Part shown: positions 4,914-7,224 of the stretch, piece by piece
Layout of the letters: each line of letters begins with the position of its first letter
How positions within the stretch are numbered: position 1 is the stretch's first letter
DNA from: AC-32 sp035624425
GTDB taxonomy: Bacteria > Actinomycetota > Thermoleophilia > Gaiellales > Gaiellaceae
Length of the DNA: 7,224 bases
Assembly (NCBI GenBank): GCA_035624425.1
Contig: DASPRN010000119.1
Coordinates: forward strand, 1-7,224
Reading direction: 5' to 3'
The notes under the pieces: generated by a model
Told to the model about the DNA's origin: nothing
Databases searched by the model: none
What the model saw: only the letters and a program-made list of their open reading frames with translations
Made by a program: the position numbers and the translations under genes

Positions 4914-7224
4914 GGACCCGCTGTACGAGCCAAGGGGCGTCGAGGAGCGCTGGCAGCGCACCTGGGAGGAGGAGGGCCTCTACAACGCCGAGCCCGGCTC
5001 GGGCCGGGAGACCTTCGTCGTCGCGCACCCCCCGCCCAACGTCACCGGCGCGCTGCACACCGGGCACGCGCTGCAGATCTCGCTCGCCGACCTGCTCGTC
5101 CGCTGGCACCGGATGCGCGGCTTCGAGACCGCCTTCCTGACCGGCTACGACCATGCGGGCATCTCGACCCAGAACGCGGTGGAGAAGCACCTCGTCGAGC
5201 GGGGCACCTCGCGCGAGGAGGTCGGCCGGGAGCGATTCGTCGAGATCGTGTGGGAGTGGCTGCGCGAGTACGGCGGCACGATCATGGGCCAGTTCCGGCG
5301 CATGGGAGCGTCGATGGACTACCGCCGCGAGCGGTTCACGATGGACGACGCCTACGTGCGCGCGGTGATGCGCTTCTTCGTCCACCTCTACGACAAGGGC
5401 TGGATCTACCGGGCGAACCGGATCATCAACTGGTGCCCGCACCACGAGACGGCCCTCTCCGACCTCGAGCTCGTGCACGAGGAGGTCGACGACGCGCTCA
5501 CCTACGTGCGCTATCCGTTTGCCGACGACCCGGAGGGCGGGGTCACGATCGCAACCGCGCGGCCTGCGACGATCCTCGCCGATGTCGCGGTGGCGGTCTC
5601 GCCGGGCGACGAGCGCTGGGCCGCGGCGGTCGGCCGCGAGGTGGTCGTCCCCTTCGTCGAGCGCGTCGTGCCGGTGATCGAGGACGAGCGCGTCGATCCG
5701 GAGTTCGGCACCGGCGCGCTCAAGGTCACGCCCGGGCACGACCCGCTGGACTTCGAGATCGGCCGCGCCCACGATCTCCCCGAGCTGACCGTGATCGGCC
5801 CGGACGGCCGCATGAACGAGGACGCGGGGGAGCTCGCCGGGCTGACGCAGGAGGATGCCGAGGAGCGGATCCTCGGCTGGATCCGCGAGCGCGGCCTGCT
5901 GGTCGAGCGCGAGGCCTACCGGCACACGATCGCGCTGTGCGAGCGCTGCAAGACGCGGATCGAGCCCCTGATCTCGCTGCAGTGGTGGTGCCGGATGGAC
6001 GAGCTCAAGAAGCCGGCTCTGGCGGCACTGCGCGAGGGCCGCGTCCGCTACCACCCCGAGTCGCAGCACCGCTATGCCGTCGAATCGCTCGAGACCGCCC
6101 CCGACTGGAACATCTCGCGCCAGATCTGGTGGGGACACCAGCTGCCGGTCTGGGAGTGCCCCGACGGCCATCTGACCGTCCAGGAGACCGAGCCGGAAGC
6201 GTGCGCGGATTGCGGCTCGTCCGAGCTGACCCGCAGCGACGACGTGCTCGACACCTGGTTCTCGTCGGCGCTCTGGCCCTTCGCGATCCTCGGCTGGCCC
6301 GACGAGACCCCGGAGCTCGAGGCGTGGTACCCGGGCACGCTCAACACGACCGCCCGCGAGATCATCCGCCTCTGGGAGAACCGGATGATCTTCAGCGGGC
6401 TCGAGCTGATGGGCGAGATCCCGTTCGAGTCGGTGATCATCCACACCACGGTCCTCGCGCCCGACGGGCGGCGGATGTCGAAGAGCCTCGGCACCGGGCT
6501 CGACCCGCTCGACCTGATCGACGAGCACGGCGCCGACGCGACCCGCTACGGGCTGCTAAAGCTGACCTCGTCACAGGACGTCCGCTACTCCGAGGGCGTG
6601 ATCGAGGAGGGACGCAAGCTCGCGAACAAGCTCTGGAACGTTGCGCGCCTGATCCTGGCGAACGCCGGCGAGGCGCGGGCCGATCTACGACCGCAGGAGA
6701 CCGTCGAGCGCTGGCTGGTCGCGCGCCTGGGCCACGAGCAGGCGGCGATCGACGCGAGCCTGGAGCGGTTCGAGTTCGCGCCCGCGGTCGACGCGCTCTA
6801 CCACCTGACCTTCGACGACTTCTGCGACTGGTACGCGGAGGCGATCAAGCCCCGGCTCTACGAGGGTGACCCGGACGCCCAGGCGACGGCGCTGAAGGCC
6901 CTCGAGCATCTGCTCAAGCTGCTGCATCCGGTGATGCCGCACGTCACCGAGGAGATCTGGTCGCAGTTTCACGACGACCGGCTGATCGCCGCGCCCTGGC
7001 CCAAGGCGGCGCCCGCGAACGAGCCGGATCTGCGAGCGCTCGACCGTGTCCAGGACGCGGCGCGGATCTTCCGGCGCAGCGGGATGCTCGTCGAGCTGGA
7101 CGAGGAGGAGCGGCGGATCTTCGACGCGGTGGTCAAGCCGGAGCGCGCGAAGGCCGACGGCGGCAATCTCGAGGCCGAGCTCGAGCGCCTACGCGGCGAG
7201 ATCGCCCGGGCCGAGGGGATGCTG
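4912..7224 (+). CDS. valS: Valine--tRNA ligase, 3' end outside the window
   Basis: ValRS charges tRNA-Val in the cytosol and hydrolyses mischarged Thr-tRNA. The 771 visible residues contain the class I nucleotide site PPPNVTGALHTGH (40-52, HIGH form HTGH) and the second signature RMSKS (521-525). ValRS-specific blocks include GYDHAGIST, WNISRQIWWGH (399-409) and DTWFSSALWP. The CP1 editing domain spans about 200-330, with K271, T273, D277 and D280 in the conserved KVTPGHDPLD. Those four match T. thermophilus K270/T272/D276/D279, but its threonine-rich motif reads TARPAT (215-220) instead of TTRPET. Likely zinc ligands are C416, H420, C431 and C434; C343 and C346 form a further CxxC. The anticodon-binding helical domain spans about 590-740, and the C-terminal coiled-coil arm begins near 752 and is cut by the window edge. 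The stretch between the last two seems about half the usual length. ATG 4912 is the only upstream start possible. Probably transcribed alone from a leaderless promoter. Confidence 0.96.
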   Translation, partial: MDPLYEPRGVEERWQRTWEEEGLYNAEPGSGRETFVVAHPPPNVTGALHTGHALQISLADLLVRWHRMRGFETAFLTGYDHAGISTQNAVEKHLVERGTSREEVGRERFVEIVWEWLREYGGTIMGQFRRMGASMDYRRERFTMDDAYVRAVMRFFVHLYDKGWIYRANRIINWCPHHETALSDLELVHEEVDDALTYVRYPFADDPEGGVTIATARPATILADVAVAVSPGDERWAAAVGREVVVPFVERVVPVIEDERVDPEFGTGALKVTPGHDPLDFEIGRAHDLPELTVIGPDGRMNEDAGELAGLTQEDAEERILGWIRERGLLVEREAYRHTIALCERCKTRIEPLISLQWWCRMDELKKPALAALREGRVRYHPESQHRYAVESLETAPDWNISRQIWWGHQLPVWECPDGHLTVQETEPEACADCGSSELTRSDDVLDTWFSSALWPFAILGWPDETPELEAWYPGTLNTTAREIIRLWENRMIFSGLELMGEIPFESVIIHTTVLAPDGRRMSKSLGTGLDPLDLIDEHGADATRYGLLKLTSSQDVRYSEGVIEEGRKLANKLWNVARLILANAGEARADLRPQETVERWLVARLGHEQAAIDASLERFEFAPAVDALYHLTFDDFCDWYAEAIKPRLYEGDPDAQATALKALEHLLKLLHPVMPHVTEEIWSQFHDDRLIAAPWPKAAPANEPDLRALDRVQDAARIFRRSGMLVELDEEERRIFDAVVKPERAKADGGNLEAELERLRGEIARAEGML

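Noticed and set aside
4914..4961. GTG 4961 as start of the membrane-protein gene
   Set aside because: It would add 16 polar residues encoded opposite the valS N-terminus, with no ribosome binding site. ATG 4913 sits just before the first hydrophobic segment.
3730..6528. A 932-codon open frame on the - strand, mostly antisense to valS
   Set aside because: It runs opposite valS and overlaps the membrane-protein gene in another frame. Its product is an Arg/Ala/Pro/Asp-rich string with no recognisable motif. High GC at third codon positions removes stops from antisense frames.
4632..6869. A 745-codon open frame on the + strand in a different frame from valS
   Set aside because: The product is extremely rich in Arg, Ala, Pro and Gly, with no domain. 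The valS frame beneath it carries all synthetase motifs.

Overview
The window is very GC-rich, with G or C at most third codon positions, and reads as chromosomal DNA from an actinobacterium. The likeliest placement is a Thermoleophilia-type soil lineage (Gaiellales/Solirubrobacterales). That rests on the style of the cupin, ClpP and ValRS proteins and on remembered family sequences, not on a search. Nothing points to a phage, plasmid or defence island. The genes are core housekeeping genes, and the less ordinary material is a repeat-filled gap and a very tight divergent gene boundary.

Layout, left to right. (1) Positions 1-297 hold the 3' end of a cupin-domain gene on the + strand, cut by the window edge. 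(2) Positions 344-3647 hold tig, clpP and clpX on the + strand with gaps of 16 and 39 bases, the classic trigger factor/Clp protease cluster. Trigger factor shields nascent chains at the ribosome exit, ClpX unfolds tagged or misfolded substrates, and ClpP degrades them. (3) Positions 3648-3962 are a 315-base gap between convergent genes with no credible gene. It holds a 13-bp perfect hairpin just after clpX, and then a 61-bp unit repeated twice in tandem (58/61 identical), each copy centred on a GGGGTC-T-GACCCC palindrome. (4) Positions 3963-4913 on the - strand encode a polytopic membrane protein of the lysylphosphatidylglycerol synthase TM-region/UPF0104 (YbhN-like) family. (5) Positions 4912-7224 on the + strand encode valyl-tRNA synthetase, complete at the N-terminus and cut by the right edge inside its C-terminal coiled-coil arm.

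The last two genes diverge, and their ATG codons share bases 4912-4913 (CATG). valS has a good -10-like hexamer (TAAACT) exactly 6 bases before its ATG and no Shine-Dalgarno sequence, so it is probably translated from a leaderless mRNA. clpP and clpX, being internal to an operon, have clear Shine-Dalgarno sequences.

I found no convincing undescribed multi-gene system. The observations most worth a second look are the tandem palindromic repeat, the head-to-head start codons with overlapping promoters, the trigger factor with an eroded FKBP-like domain and a duplicated WTP tail, and the variant motifs in ValRS and ClpP.
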